Assembly (NCBI GenBank): GCA_028875225.1
Contig: JAPPFB010000011.1
Span: 180,137 to 244,136, forward strand
Direction: 5' to 3'
Length of the DNA: 64,000 bases
Source: Chloroflexota bacterium
GTDB taxonomy: Bacteria; Chloroflexota; Dehalococcoidia; Bin125
A program made the position numbers and the translations under genes. Positions 45,403 through 52,713 of the stretch are shown here, one piece after another (within the stretch, counting starts at the first letter, position 1; each line of letters begins with the position of its first letter). Under the pieces are notes generated by a model, which did no database searches, was not told the DNA's origin, and was given only the letters and a program-made list of their open reading frames with translations.

Positions 45403-47382
45403 CTACTCGTCGTAGCGGTGCACCTCGATCTGCCACTCGCTGATTCCTGAGCCTTCGCCCTCCGGTTGCATCAGCACGCGCCATTCGCCGGCTGGTCCCG
45501 GAGCATCCTCCGGTGTGATGAACACGGCACTCGCGAGACATGCAGCGGCGTCTCCGCAGTTTGCGACGACGCGGCCCGAGACCACGGTCTGTCCGTCTGC
45601 AGTCATGACGAAGATTCGCGCCGTGCTCTGGTCGGGACCGACGATCGACGCCACGATTTCGAAGATCCCGTCATTGTCCTGAACGATGAGCGCGCCGTCG
45701 TCACCGAGCTCGCTGCCGATTCCCAACAGCGTGGGCTGCAGTCCGGTCTCCGTGATTTCACCGCGCACGCTCACGTCGCCTCTCGGCGTCGGCAGGGCGG
45801 CCCGGGTTGTCGCCGCCTCCTCTTCCATCGCCTCGGTCTCCTCCGGCAGCTCGCCGCCGGTCTGGCGGATGGTCAGGATGTAGGCCCCGGTTCCTTCGTC
45901 GGCGTAGTCCTTGACCGTCAGGCTGATGATGCCGTCCTCCGCGGGCGCTAGGGTCAAGGCCGAGTCGCGACCGAACGGTCCACCGCCCGTGTCGTCATCG
46001 ACCGCGTCCAGTCCCGCGCCCTGCACCAGGAGCACGGTGTCGATCAACAGGCTTTGCGCCAGGATCTCGTAGACCGCGCCTCCGCGCAGCGTCAGATTGA
46101 AGCTGTCGGCGTCGCCGGGGATGTCGATCGTTCCGATGAACGGCGTGTTGATCTCGAGCGTTGCGATCTCGTCGGCCTCGGTCATCGCCATCAGCGGCGC
46201 GCTGGACGTGATCCGATAGGTCGGTTCGCTCGGCATCGCCTCCGACGCCTCATCCTCGCTCGGCGCCTCGGCCATCATCGGCTGCGGCGTGAACAGCAGC
46301 GTGTAGGGACCCATAGTTTCCGGGGCCAGGCTGATGATCGTCGCGCCGGCGATGATCCGCGATTCCTGCAAGACAATGCCCGCGGCGTCGATCAGCTGGA
46401 AGGCGGCCGGGGTTTCGGTTGAAATCGAGAGCGAAGCGCTCTGCCCGGTCGCGTCCTCAGCCAGGACCAGTTGCGCGGAACGGTGTCCGAAGGGGACGCT
46501 GACAACGTGCTCGGTGGACGCGCTCTCCGGATCCGGCGCGCGCGTGGCCGCGATCTCGGCCGGCGGCAGGCTGCGGGCCAGGTCGCCCGTGGAGACGTAC
46601 CAGCCCAGACCCACCAGTCCGGCTGGTGCGAATCCGATCACCGTCCCTCCGCCATCGACCAGGATCATCCCGACCGTGCCGAATGGACTGTCCGGTCGGG
46701 CGTCGGTGCGCAGGAAGGTCCGCTGTCCCGCGTCCCATTCTTCCACTCCGCTCAGCACGCCCGAGTAGATCGACGGTAGCGTTCCCGCGCGGTCGTTGAC
46801 GCCGTAGCCGATCGTGAAGACCGACGAGCCCGGGCTGATTCGCTCGCCGTCGCCGAGGCGAGCGCCGGGCAGACGGCGGACCAGGTTGTTGTCCAGTGGG
46901 CCCAAGTAGGCGAGGCCCGTGAACTGATCCCGCCCGACCACGGCGGCGCCCTCGATGACGTCGCCGTTCGACAGCATGACGTCTGCAAATGGAGCGCCGC
47001 GCAGCGATCGTTCATCGACGAGGACATAGCCGTCACTGATCACCAGCCCGGTCGCAATTCCGTCGCCAACCATCACCAGCGCGAGGCTGGGGAAGACGAT
47101 GCTGTAGGCATACGCGCCTTCACCGCCGCCTTCGGCCTGGGGCGGCGGTTCGCGTCGCGGTTCCTCTGCCGGCTCTCGAGCGGGAGGACGGCTGGGAGCC
47201 GCAGCGGCGGGCTGTTCCTCTTCCTCTTCCTGCTGCTGCGCCTGCTGTTCTTGCTGTTGCTCTTCCTCGGCGTCATCGCCGATCAGATCACAGGCGCTGA
47301 GGATCAATGCTCCCGCGATCACCAGCGCCAACAACCAGAGTCCGCGAAGGCGCAGGCGATCGGTCAGCATGGTCACGTTCAT
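45403..47382 (-). CDS. Lipoprotein with degenerate trypsin-like domain
   Basis: A 659-aa protein with lipobox LSAC (Cys 31), a Gln/Glu and Pro-rich linker (to about 95), then a chymotrypsin-like fold that resembles HtrA. The expected catalytic His is absent (DGYVLVDERS in place of the NNHVV type) and the serine loop reads SPFGTVG instead of GNSGGP. So it is probably a non-catalytic pseudoprotease. The remainder (about 300-659) looks like PPC-type or other beta-rich repeats. The ATG has GGGAG five bases upstream. Confidence 0.75.
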   Translation of the reverse strand: MNVTMLTDRLRLRGLWLLALVIAGALILSACDLIGDDAEEEQQQEQQAQQQEEEEEQPAAAAPSRPPAREPAEEPRREPPPQAEGGGEGAYAYSIVFPSLALVMVGDGIATGLVISDGYVLVDERSLRGAPFADVMLSNGDVIEGAAVVGRDQFTGLAYLGPLDNNLVRRLPGARLGDGERISPGSSVFTIGYGVNDRAGTLPSIYSGVLSGVEEWDAGQRTFLRTDARPDSPFGTVGMILVDGGGTVIGFAPAGLVGLGWYVSTGDLARSLPPAEIAATRAPDPESASTEHVVSVPFGHRSAQLVLAEDATGQSASLSISTETPAAFQLIDAAGIVLQESRIIAGATIISLAPETMGPYTLLFTPQPMMAEAPSEDEASEAMPSEPTYRITSSAPLMAMTEADEIATLEINTPFIGTIDIPGDADSFNLTLRGGAVYEILAQSLLIDTVLLVQGAGLDAVDDDTGGGPFGRDSALTLAPAEDGIISLTVKDYADEGTGAYILTIRQTGGELPEETEAMEEEAATTRAALPTPRGDVSVRGEITETGLQPTLLGIGSELGDDGALIVQDNDGIFEIVASIVGPDQSTARIFVMTADGQTVVSGRVVANCGDAAACLASAVFITPEDAPGPAGEWRVLMQPEGEGSGISEWQIEVHRYDE

Positions 47383-47591
47383 CTCGGCTCCCGTCGCTTT
47401 CACGGCTCGACCGGGCGGCGTAGGCGCCGCGTCCGACCCCTCACCAGGCACTCGGGTTGTGATCGGAGTGTATCCCACGTCCGGGTTCGCCACGCGTTGA
47501 CCGAGGCGCGATACTGGGCCTGGATCGGCCGGCCCGCACCGCCCGCATCGGCCGAGACGCAGGCTGCGGGCCATGGGATTGGAGAGGCGCG

Positions 47592-47924
47592 ATGCAGTAC
47601 ATCCTGCTGGTACGGCTGTCGCCCGAGGGGATCGACGCGACGCTGGAGAATCCGCGGGCTCCGCTGGAGGCGGAGCAGAGCATCTCGATGCCCGATGTGA
47701 GTGCGCTCGGCATCTATGCGGTGCTCGGGCAGTACGACTTCGTCGCGATCATCGACGCTCCCGACAACGACGCCGCGGCGCGCTGGTCGATTGCGTTTTC
47801 GGCCAGGATCAGAGGCGAGATCACGACGATGCCCGCGGTTCCGATCTCCCATCTCCAGGGACCGGGCGATCCCAACCGGTCGACCGAGGCCTCGGAGCCT
47901 CTGCCCGGGCAGGCGAGCAACTGA
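47592..47924 (+). CDS. GYD-domain protein
   Basis: Small 110-aa protein matching the GYD domain family: VRLSPEGI start and VLGQYDFVAIIDAPDNDAAA in the centre. The family has no settled function. The gene follows a 209-bp gap upstream (47383-47591) that holds only its presumed promoter and that of the divergent lipoprotein. Confidence 0.8.
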   Translation: MQYILLVRLSPEGIDATLENPRAPLEAEQSISMPDVSALGIYAVLGQYDFVAIIDAPDNDAAARWSIAFSARIRGEITTMPAVPISHLQGPGDPNRSTEASEPLPGQASN

Positions 47925-47961
47925 ACCGACCATGTCTGTTCTGGGCTGGTCTGAGCTGGTC

Positions 47962-48036
47962 TGGAGCCGGCGGGGGGATTCGAACCCTCGGCCTACGGTT
48001 TACGAAACCGTTGCTCTACCACTGAGCTACGCCGGC
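47962..48036 (-). tRNA. tRNA-Thr (anticodon CGU)
   Basis: Acceptor stem GCCGGCG/CGCCGGC, anticodon loop TTCGTAA, T loop TTCGAAT, discriminator T, encoded CCA. The T stem has one A-C mismatch (GAGGG/CCCCC). With the two Thr genes near tuf it completes three of the threonine anticodons in this window. Confidence 0.94.
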
Positions 48037-48198
48037 TGGGACACGACTCCGAGCGTATCGCACGACCGGCATCGGATTCGCCCGGATCGCGCAGACCGTT
48101 CGCCGTACGCCGGGATCGGTTCGATTGAAGCCCTTTCTTGATATAGACATTTTCTTTGCAACCGGGGGATACATTCATGCCTGCTCTATGGTGCAGTC

Positions 48199-48861
48199 AT
48201 GTTCCGCCTGACGGTGTCCACACTCGATGACGAGTTCATCGCTCCGATCCAGCCGGCGCTCGAGCGCGCCGGCCTGCAGGTGGTCCGCTATCTCCCGGCT
48301 GAGGGCCAGCAACCGGACCCGGCGGCCGCGCCCGATGTCCTCCTGCTCGACTGGCGGCACGCCGTTCCCCCGGCCCGTCCGGCCGAGGTGCAGGCCTGGC
48401 CCGACGCCATGCGCCTCGCGGTCCTCGGTCCCGCCGATACGCGTTCGCTGGGACCGACGCAGGAGCTGGACGACTTCATCCTCGCGCCGGTACACGACGC
48501 CGAGCTGGTGGCGCGGGTTCAGCTCGTGCTCTGGCGTCATGGCCGAGCGCTCAGCCGCAACACGCTGGAGGCCGGGGACCTCGTCGTGGACACCTCCAAC
48601 TACCAGGTCTTCGAAGGCGGCCGTTCGATCTCGCTGACGTTCAAGGAGTTCGAGCTGCTGCGCTTTCTGATGACGCACAACCAGCAGGTCTTCACGCGCG
48701 AGACCCTGCTCAACCGCGTCTGGGGATACAACTACTACGGCGGCTCGCGCACGGTCGACGTACATATCCGGCGCCTGCGTTCGAAGCTCGAGTCCAGCGG
48801 CCGACGCTACGTCGAGACCGTGCGCAACGTCGGCTATCGGTTCGCTCTGCCGCTGCGCTAG
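48199..48861 (+). CDS. Orphan OmpR-type regulator, GlnR-like
   Basis: A 220-aa protein with a receiver-like domain (about 1-118) and an OmpR-type winged helix (about 125-218). The DNA-binding part has LTFKEFELLRFL and VWGYNYYGGSRTVDVHIRRLR, which strongly resembles actinobacterial GlnR. D51 is at the phosphoacceptor position, but the usual lysine after strand 5 is missing (LAP), and there is no histidine kinase gene nearby; GlnR is likewise an orphan with a degenerate receiver. Two glutamine synthetase genes start 2.3 and 3.9 kb downstream. The name is inferred from resemblance. Confidence 0.8.
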   Translation: MFRLTVSTLDDEFIAPIQPALERAGLQVVRYLPAEGQQPDPAAAPDVLLLDWRHAVPPARPAEVQAWPDAMRLAVLGPADTRSLGPTQELDDFILAPVHDAELVARVQLVLWRHGRALSRNTLEAGDLVVDTSNYQVFEGGRSISLTFKEFELLRFLMTHNQQVFTRETLLNRVWGYNYYGGSRTVDVHIRRLRSKLESSGRRYVETVRNVGYRFALPLR

Positions 48862-48915
48862 GGCCATCGCCAATGGTGGGGTGTTGGAGTGCAGGCCAGG
48901 CGAGGATGGCGGTCG

Positions 48916-49020
48916 GGGACTGGGCCCCGCGTCGGGACTGGGCCCCGCATCAAGTGCGGGGCATCGGAGGGGGAGTACGGGGCATCGGAAGGGGAGTGCG
49001 GGGCATCGGAGGGGGTGGGT
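48916..49020. repeat. GC-rich palindrome and short tandem repeat block A
   Basis: Contains the palindrome CCCCGCATCAAGTGCGGGG and three spaced copies of a GGGGCATCGGA-type unit. The same units recur at 50211-50850. The 48862-49201 gap otherwise shows no gene. Confidence 0.7.
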
Positions 49021-49201
49021 GTTTGAGCGCGGACATCGGAACGGGTGGGGCAGGCTTGTGCCTCGGGAGAGTTGTGCGCAGCGCATGCGCGAGTCCATTC
49101 AGTCGCTCAAGGGGACGGAGATGACGCCCCGAGCGAGATTCCCAGCAGAGCTGGGAATGACCGTTCCTGGGTTGGGGACCGGTCTCCACGGGGAGAGGGG
49201 A

Positions 49202-50101
49202 TCAGGCGGCGGTCGCGTTGTTGATCTGGGCGAGGAGGGCGTCTCGTCTGGCGAGGAGGCGGAGGGCTCGTTGACGTTGGGGGTGGTTGGGGTTGTGTTC
49301 GGGATAGTCCTTGAGCCAGTTTCGGTGTCGGAGGACCTCCTGGAGTTCTCGCTCGACGTTGGCTAAGGCTTGTTGGTGATTGGGTGGGGGTGATTTTCGG
49401 ACGGAATCGGCGGATGTGCCGTTCTGGGCTGGGTTTGGGGTGGATTCCTGTTCGGTGGTGTTCGGTTCTGTTCGGGTGGGTTCGAGTTCGGTTGGTTGCG
49501 GGCGGCCCCCTCCGTCGCTGCGCGACACCCCCGCATCAGGTGCGGGGCAGGCTTCCCCCGGAGGGGGAGGTCTCAAGCCCGGTTCGGTTGCGTTCGGTGT
49601 TGTTCGGGTGGGTTCGGGGATGAAGGCGAGGGGTTGGTCGGGGTCGGGGGGTTCGGGGGTCGGGGCGGGTTGCTGGATCTGTTCGTCTTCTTCGGGGGTG
49701 GGCGGGTGCAGGCGGTCGGCTTTGGGGTAGCGGGCGCCGTAGCGGTCGACGGTGACGCCTCCCTGCAGGAGCTCGAAGGAGCGGTCCGATTCGTCGCGGC
49801 GGATCTGAGGGAGGGCGGTGAGCAGCAGGCGTAGTTCGTGCAGGTCGGCGCGGCGCTGGTCGTGGTGCGGGTCGTCGTGGTCGCCGAGGTGGATCAGGTT
49901 GGTCACGATCTGGTCGGCGGCGAGGTCCTGGATCAGGTCGCTGCGGAAGAGTTCGAAGTCGCGCAGGTCGGCGTGGACAGTGGAGACCGAGCATTGCATG
50001 CGCTGGGCGATCTGGCGCATGGTGAGTCCCTGCATGCGGAGCTGCTGGGCCTCGAGGATGCGGGCGCGTCGGGCGGGGTTGGGGTAGTGGGGGAAGGACA
50101 T
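49202..50101 (-). CDS. HTH protein of unknown function with in-frame repeat insertion
   Basis: A 299-aa protein. Residues 16-48 form a helix-turn-helix (GLTMRQIAQRMQCSVSTVHADL). The middle (about 130-225) is Pro/Thr/Glu-rich; residues 175-201 are read from a dispersed palindromic repeat and are flanked by near-copies of PEPTRTTPNATE. A C-terminal helical segment (about 240-299) has a NVERELQEVLRHRNWLKD start. The HTH and helices suggest a DNA-binding protein, perhaps phage-related, but I do not recognise a family. Confidence 0.65.
   Translation of the reverse strand: MSFPHYPNPARRARILEAQQLRMQGLTMRQIAQRMQCSVSTVHADLRDFELFRSDLIQDLAADQIVTNLIHLGDHDDPHHDQRRADLHELRLLLTALPQIRRDESDRSFELLQGGVTVDRYGARYPKADRLHPPTPEEDEQIQQPAPTPEPPDPDQPLAFIPEPTRTTPNATEPGLRPPPPGEACPAPDAGVSRSDGGGRPQPTELEPTRTEPNTTEQESTPNPAQNGTSADSVRKSPPPNHQQALANVERELQEVLRHRNWLKDYPEHNPNHPQRQRALRLLARRDALLAQINNATAA
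49503..49576. repeat. Dispersed palindromic repeat, copy 2 (inside a coding gene)
   Basis: Contains CCCCGCA/TGCGGGG and CCCCC/GGGGG hairpins, as in the intergenic copies, and is flanked by repeats of about 36 bases on both sides. The reading frame remains open across it. Confidence 0.75.
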
Positions 50102-50210
50102 GGTCGGGTGCTCCTTGGCGGGGACTGGGTGCGGTGCTTATATCGTATGTATGTTCTGTGTGGGTGGCGTCGCTGGAGGGTGTGTTGCTGTTGACGCTGA
50201 GGTCTGGGCC

Positions 50211-50269
50211 CCGCATCCCCTGTTCAAGCCAGGGGCAGGCGAGTGCGGGGCATCGGGGGCTTTGGAGGA
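50211..50269. repeat. Single repeat unit before the long duplication
   Basis: Begins with GGGCCCCGCAT and ends with GTGCGGGGCATCGGGGG, a variant of block A. It lies in the 1.03-kb stretch 50102-51130 that has no gene; I see only repeats and, at its end, the glnA control region. Confidence 0.6.
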
Positions 50270-50462
50270 CATCAACCCATCTTTCCGATCCCCCGCGCTT
50301 GACGCGGGGGCCAGGGCTCGGTCGTCGAGCGCGGCAGTTTCGTGATGCGACGCCTGGGTGCAGTCCGGAGGATCGGGTGGAAACGGCTGAGGTGCGAGGG
50401 TGTGCGCCTCGCGGGCGTGGTTGGGTGCTCTGGGCCCCGCATCAAGTGCGGGGCATCGGAAA
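50270..50462. repeat. Long direct duplication, copy 1
   Basis: About 190 bp that recurs 313-314 bp downstream (50584-50775) with roughly 85-90% identity by eye. It carries a CCCCCGCGC/GCGGGGG palindrome, the stretch around GTGATGCGACGCCTGG and a terminal CCCCGCATCAAGTGCGGGG palindrome. Confidence 0.8.
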
Positions 50463-50583
50463 CGAGTGGGGGGCATCGGGGAGAGAGAGTGCGGGGCATC
50501 GGGGAGAGAGGGTGCGGGGCGTCGGAAACGAGTGCGGGGCGTCGGAGCGGGAGAGAGTGCGGTATCGGAGCGGGAGCGCCTGG
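50463..50583. repeat. Short tandem array between the duplicate copies
   Basis: Five or six units of about 20-22 bp, GAGTGCGGGGCATCGG(GGAGAGA/AAAC), with small variations. Shorter versions follow copy 2 (50776-50850). Confidence 0.7.
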
Positions 50584-50775
50584 CATCGATCCCTCTATCC
50601 GATCCCCCGCGCTTGACGCGGTGGCCAGGGCTCGATGGTTGAGCGGGGTGGGTTCGTGATGCGACGCCTGGATGCTGTCCGGGGATCGGGTGGAAACGGC
50701 TGAGGTGCGAGGGTGTGCGTCTCGCGCGCGAGGTTGGGTGCTCTGGGCCCCGCATCAAGTGCGGGGCATCGGAAG
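50584..50775. repeat. Long direct duplication, copy 2
   Basis: Second copy of the 190-bp unit at 50270, with substitutions and one indel, followed by two or three of the 20-22-bp units. Confidence 0.8.
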
Positions 50776-50958
50776 AGAGTGCGGGGCATCGGGGAGAGAG
50801 GGTGCGGGGCGTCGGAAACGAGTGCGGGGCATCGGAGAGGAGGGGGGTGGGAGGTACGGGGCAGTGGAAGGGCAGGGCGCGGAGGGAAGGGGGTGTTGAC
50901 CGAGGTGGAGAGACAAGCGCGACACAGATCGTGCGGCGTGCGGGGGGTCCTGGCGGGC

Positions 50959-50975
50959 GTAACTCAGGTGTAACT
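50959..50975 (+). promoter_or_regulatory. Possible GlnR-type box upstream of glnA
   Basis: GTAAC, six bases, GTAAC: a direct repeat at the spacing of actinobacterial GlnR half-sites. It lies 32 bases before a TAGGAT -10-like hexamer (51007-51012), so it would be at about -60 to -44, fitting an activator. No other plausible gene could be controlled from this site. Confidence 0.5.
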
Positions 50976-51006
50976 CAAGGGCGGCGGATGGGGCGATGGC
51001 TGGCCA

Positions 51007-51012
51007 TAGGAT
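51007..51012 (+). promoter_or_regulatory. Possible -10 of the glnA promoter
   Basis: TAGGAT about 120 bases before the start codon. No good -35 is seen at the right distance, as expected of an activator-dependent promoter. Confidence 0.35.
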
Positions 51013-51130
51013 GATTCGCAGCAACCATTGACGCTGCACTGAGCTGACGCGGCAGGCGCCGCGACCGCGTGCGAGACCAACCGGCCCCGATTTTCGTGCA
51101 GCACGAGGATTTTGAGAGAGGCATTGGCCC

Positions 51131-52549
51131 ATGGCAACCCTTGGCGACATTCAGAACCTGATCCAGGATCAGGGCATCCGCCGCGTCGATCTGCTGGTCA
51201 CGGACCTGATCGGCCGCTGGCAGCACTTCAGCATTCCGGCTTCGAAGGTCGACGAGGACCTGGTCAACCGGGGTCAGGGCTTTGACGGCTCCTCCCTGCG
51301 CGGCTTCCAGAGCATCGACGAATCCGACATGCTGCTACGCCCCGACCTCGACTCGGCCCGGATCGACCCGACCGAGAACGTGCCGACGCTGAAGTTTATC
51401 TGCGACGTGCATGACCCGGTGACCGGCGACCGCTACAGCCGCGACCCGCGCTACGTCGCGACCAAGGCCGAGCAGCACATGATCGACTCGGGGATCGCCG
51501 ACCAGGCTTTCTTTGGTCCCGAGCTCGAGTTCTTCATGTTCGACCACGTCCAGTTCCAGATGTCAATCAACCAGGCCTTCTACGTTGTCGAATCGGACGA
51601 GGCCGACTGGAACAGCGGCCGGGACGAGGACGAGAGCAACCTGGGCTACAAGATTCCGCCGAAGCAGGGCTACTCGCCGACCGCGCCGTTCGACACCCTG
51701 AGCGACATCCGCTGGGAGATGGCCGACGCGATGGAAGCGGTGGGGATGGAGCTGGAAGTCCACCACCACGAGGTCGCGACCGGCGGCCAGGGTGAGATCG
51801 CGACGCGCTTCAACACGCTGCGAACCAAGGCCGACGAGACGCAGTGGTACAAGCACATCGTCCGCAACGTGGCCAAGGCGCACGGCAAGTCGGCGACCTT
51901 CATGCCCAAGCCGCTCTACGGCGACAACGGCACCGGGATGCACTGCCACCAGTCGCTGTGGAAGGACGGCGCGCCGCTCTTCTACGAGGCCGGCCGCTAC
52001 GCCGAGCTGTCCGACACGGCCCGCCATTACATCGGCGGCCTGCTCAAGCACGGCTCGGCGCTGCTCGCATTCTGCGCCCCGACGACCAACTCGTACAAGC
52101 GCCTGGTGCCCGGCTTCGAGGCCCCGATCTACCTCGCGTTCTCGCAGCGCAACCGCTCGGCGGCGGTCCGCATCCCGACCTACGAGACCTCGCCGAACAG
52201 CAAGCGGATCGAGTTCCGCCCGCCCGACGCCTCGGCCAACACCTACCTCGCCTTCTCGGCGATGCTGATGGCCGGCCTGGACGGGATCCGCAACAAGATC
52301 GAGCCGGACGACCCGGTCGACACTGACATCTACGAGCTGAGCGCCGAAGAGGCCGCGGGCATCCCCTCGGTGCCGCACTCGCTCGAAGGCTCGCTGCAGG
52401 CGCTGGCCGACGATCACGACTTCCTGATGGAAGGCGGCGTGTTCACGCAGGATCTGATCGACGAGTACCAGGACTTCAAGCTGACCGAGGCGCGGGACGT
52501 CTTCATGCACCCGGTGGCGGCGGAGTTCTTCCACTACTACCACATCTAG
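51131..52549 (+). CDS. glnA: Type I glutamine synthetase (GSI-beta-like)
   Basis: Makes glutamine from glutamate, ammonia and ATP; a 472-aa subunit of a dodecamer. The metal ligands are in GPELEFFMF (E131, E133) and in the HHHEVATGGQGE and RIEFRPPDASANTY segments; KPLYGDNGTGMHCHQS is the nucleotide loop. Y401 in DIYELSAEE is at the adenylylation position, so control by GlnE is possible. The gene has a strong control region about 170 bases upstream, including a GTAAC repeat. Confidence 0.97.
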   Translation: MATLGDIQNLIQDQGIRRVDLLVTDLIGRWQHFSIPASKVDEDLVNRGQGFDGSSLRGFQSIDESDMLLRPDLDSARIDPTENVPTLKFICDVHDPVTGDRYSRDPRYVATKAEQHMIDSGIADQAFFGPELEFFMFDHVQFQMSINQAFYVVESDEADWNSGRDEDESNLGYKIPPKQGYSPTAPFDTLSDIRWEMADAMEAVGMELEVHHHEVATGGQGEIATRFNTLRTKADETQWYKHIVRNVAKAHGKSATFMPKPLYGDNGTGMHCHQSLWKDGAPLFYEAGRYAELSDTARHYIGGLLKHGSALLAFCAPTTNSYKRLVPGFEAPIYLAFSQRNRSAAVRIPTYETSPNSKRIEFRPPDASANTYLAFSAMLMAGLDGIRNKIEPDDPVDTDIYELSAEEAAGIPSVPHSLEGSLQALADDHDFLMEGGVFTQDLIDEYQDFKLTEARDVFMHPVAAEFFHYYHI

Positions 52550-52561
52550 GGAGCGATACTG

Positions 52562-52678
52562 CTCTCCCCCCGCTTCGCGGGGGGAGATGCCGAAGGCAGA
52601 GGGGGGCTCGGCGAAGGCTCTCGCGCGGGGAACCCCTCAGTCGCTTCGCGACAGCTCCCCTTGCCAGGGGGAGCAAAG
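52562..52678. repeat. Dispersed palindromic repeat, copy 3 (between the two glnA genes)
   Basis: Contains CTCCCCCCGC/GCGGGGGGAG and CTCCCC/GGGGAG hairpins with CAGTCGCTTCGCGACAG between. It could also act as a transcription barrier after glnA. Confidence 0.7.
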
Positions 52679-52713
52679 CCAGAGGCACCTCCGAACTGTA
52701 GGGCTCACACGAG

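Noticed and set aside
46500..47300. Active serine protease in the lipoprotein
   Set aside because: Neither the catalytic His nor the GNSGG serine loop can be found, so no activity is claimed.
47965..48036. tRNA pseudogene because of the T-stem mismatch
   Set aside because: One A-C mismatch is tolerated, and all other stems, loops and the CCA end are intact.
48175..49098. Minus-strand open frame through the GlnR-like gene and repeats
   Set aside because: Antisense to a clear OmpR-type gene and composed of repeat-derived Pro/Arg runs.
50137..50160. SOS box upstream of the HTH gene
   Set aside because: Only one half-site (GAACAT) matches the box; the other half has too many mismatches to call it.
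50420..50850. Possible CRISPR array
   Set aside because: The repeated units are contiguous or separated by only a few variable bases, with no constant spacer length, no leader and no cas genes.
51563..52543. Long minus-strand open frame opposite glnA
   Set aside because: Antisense to a strongly conserved enzyme; the product is rich in Val/Arg/Leu with no motif.
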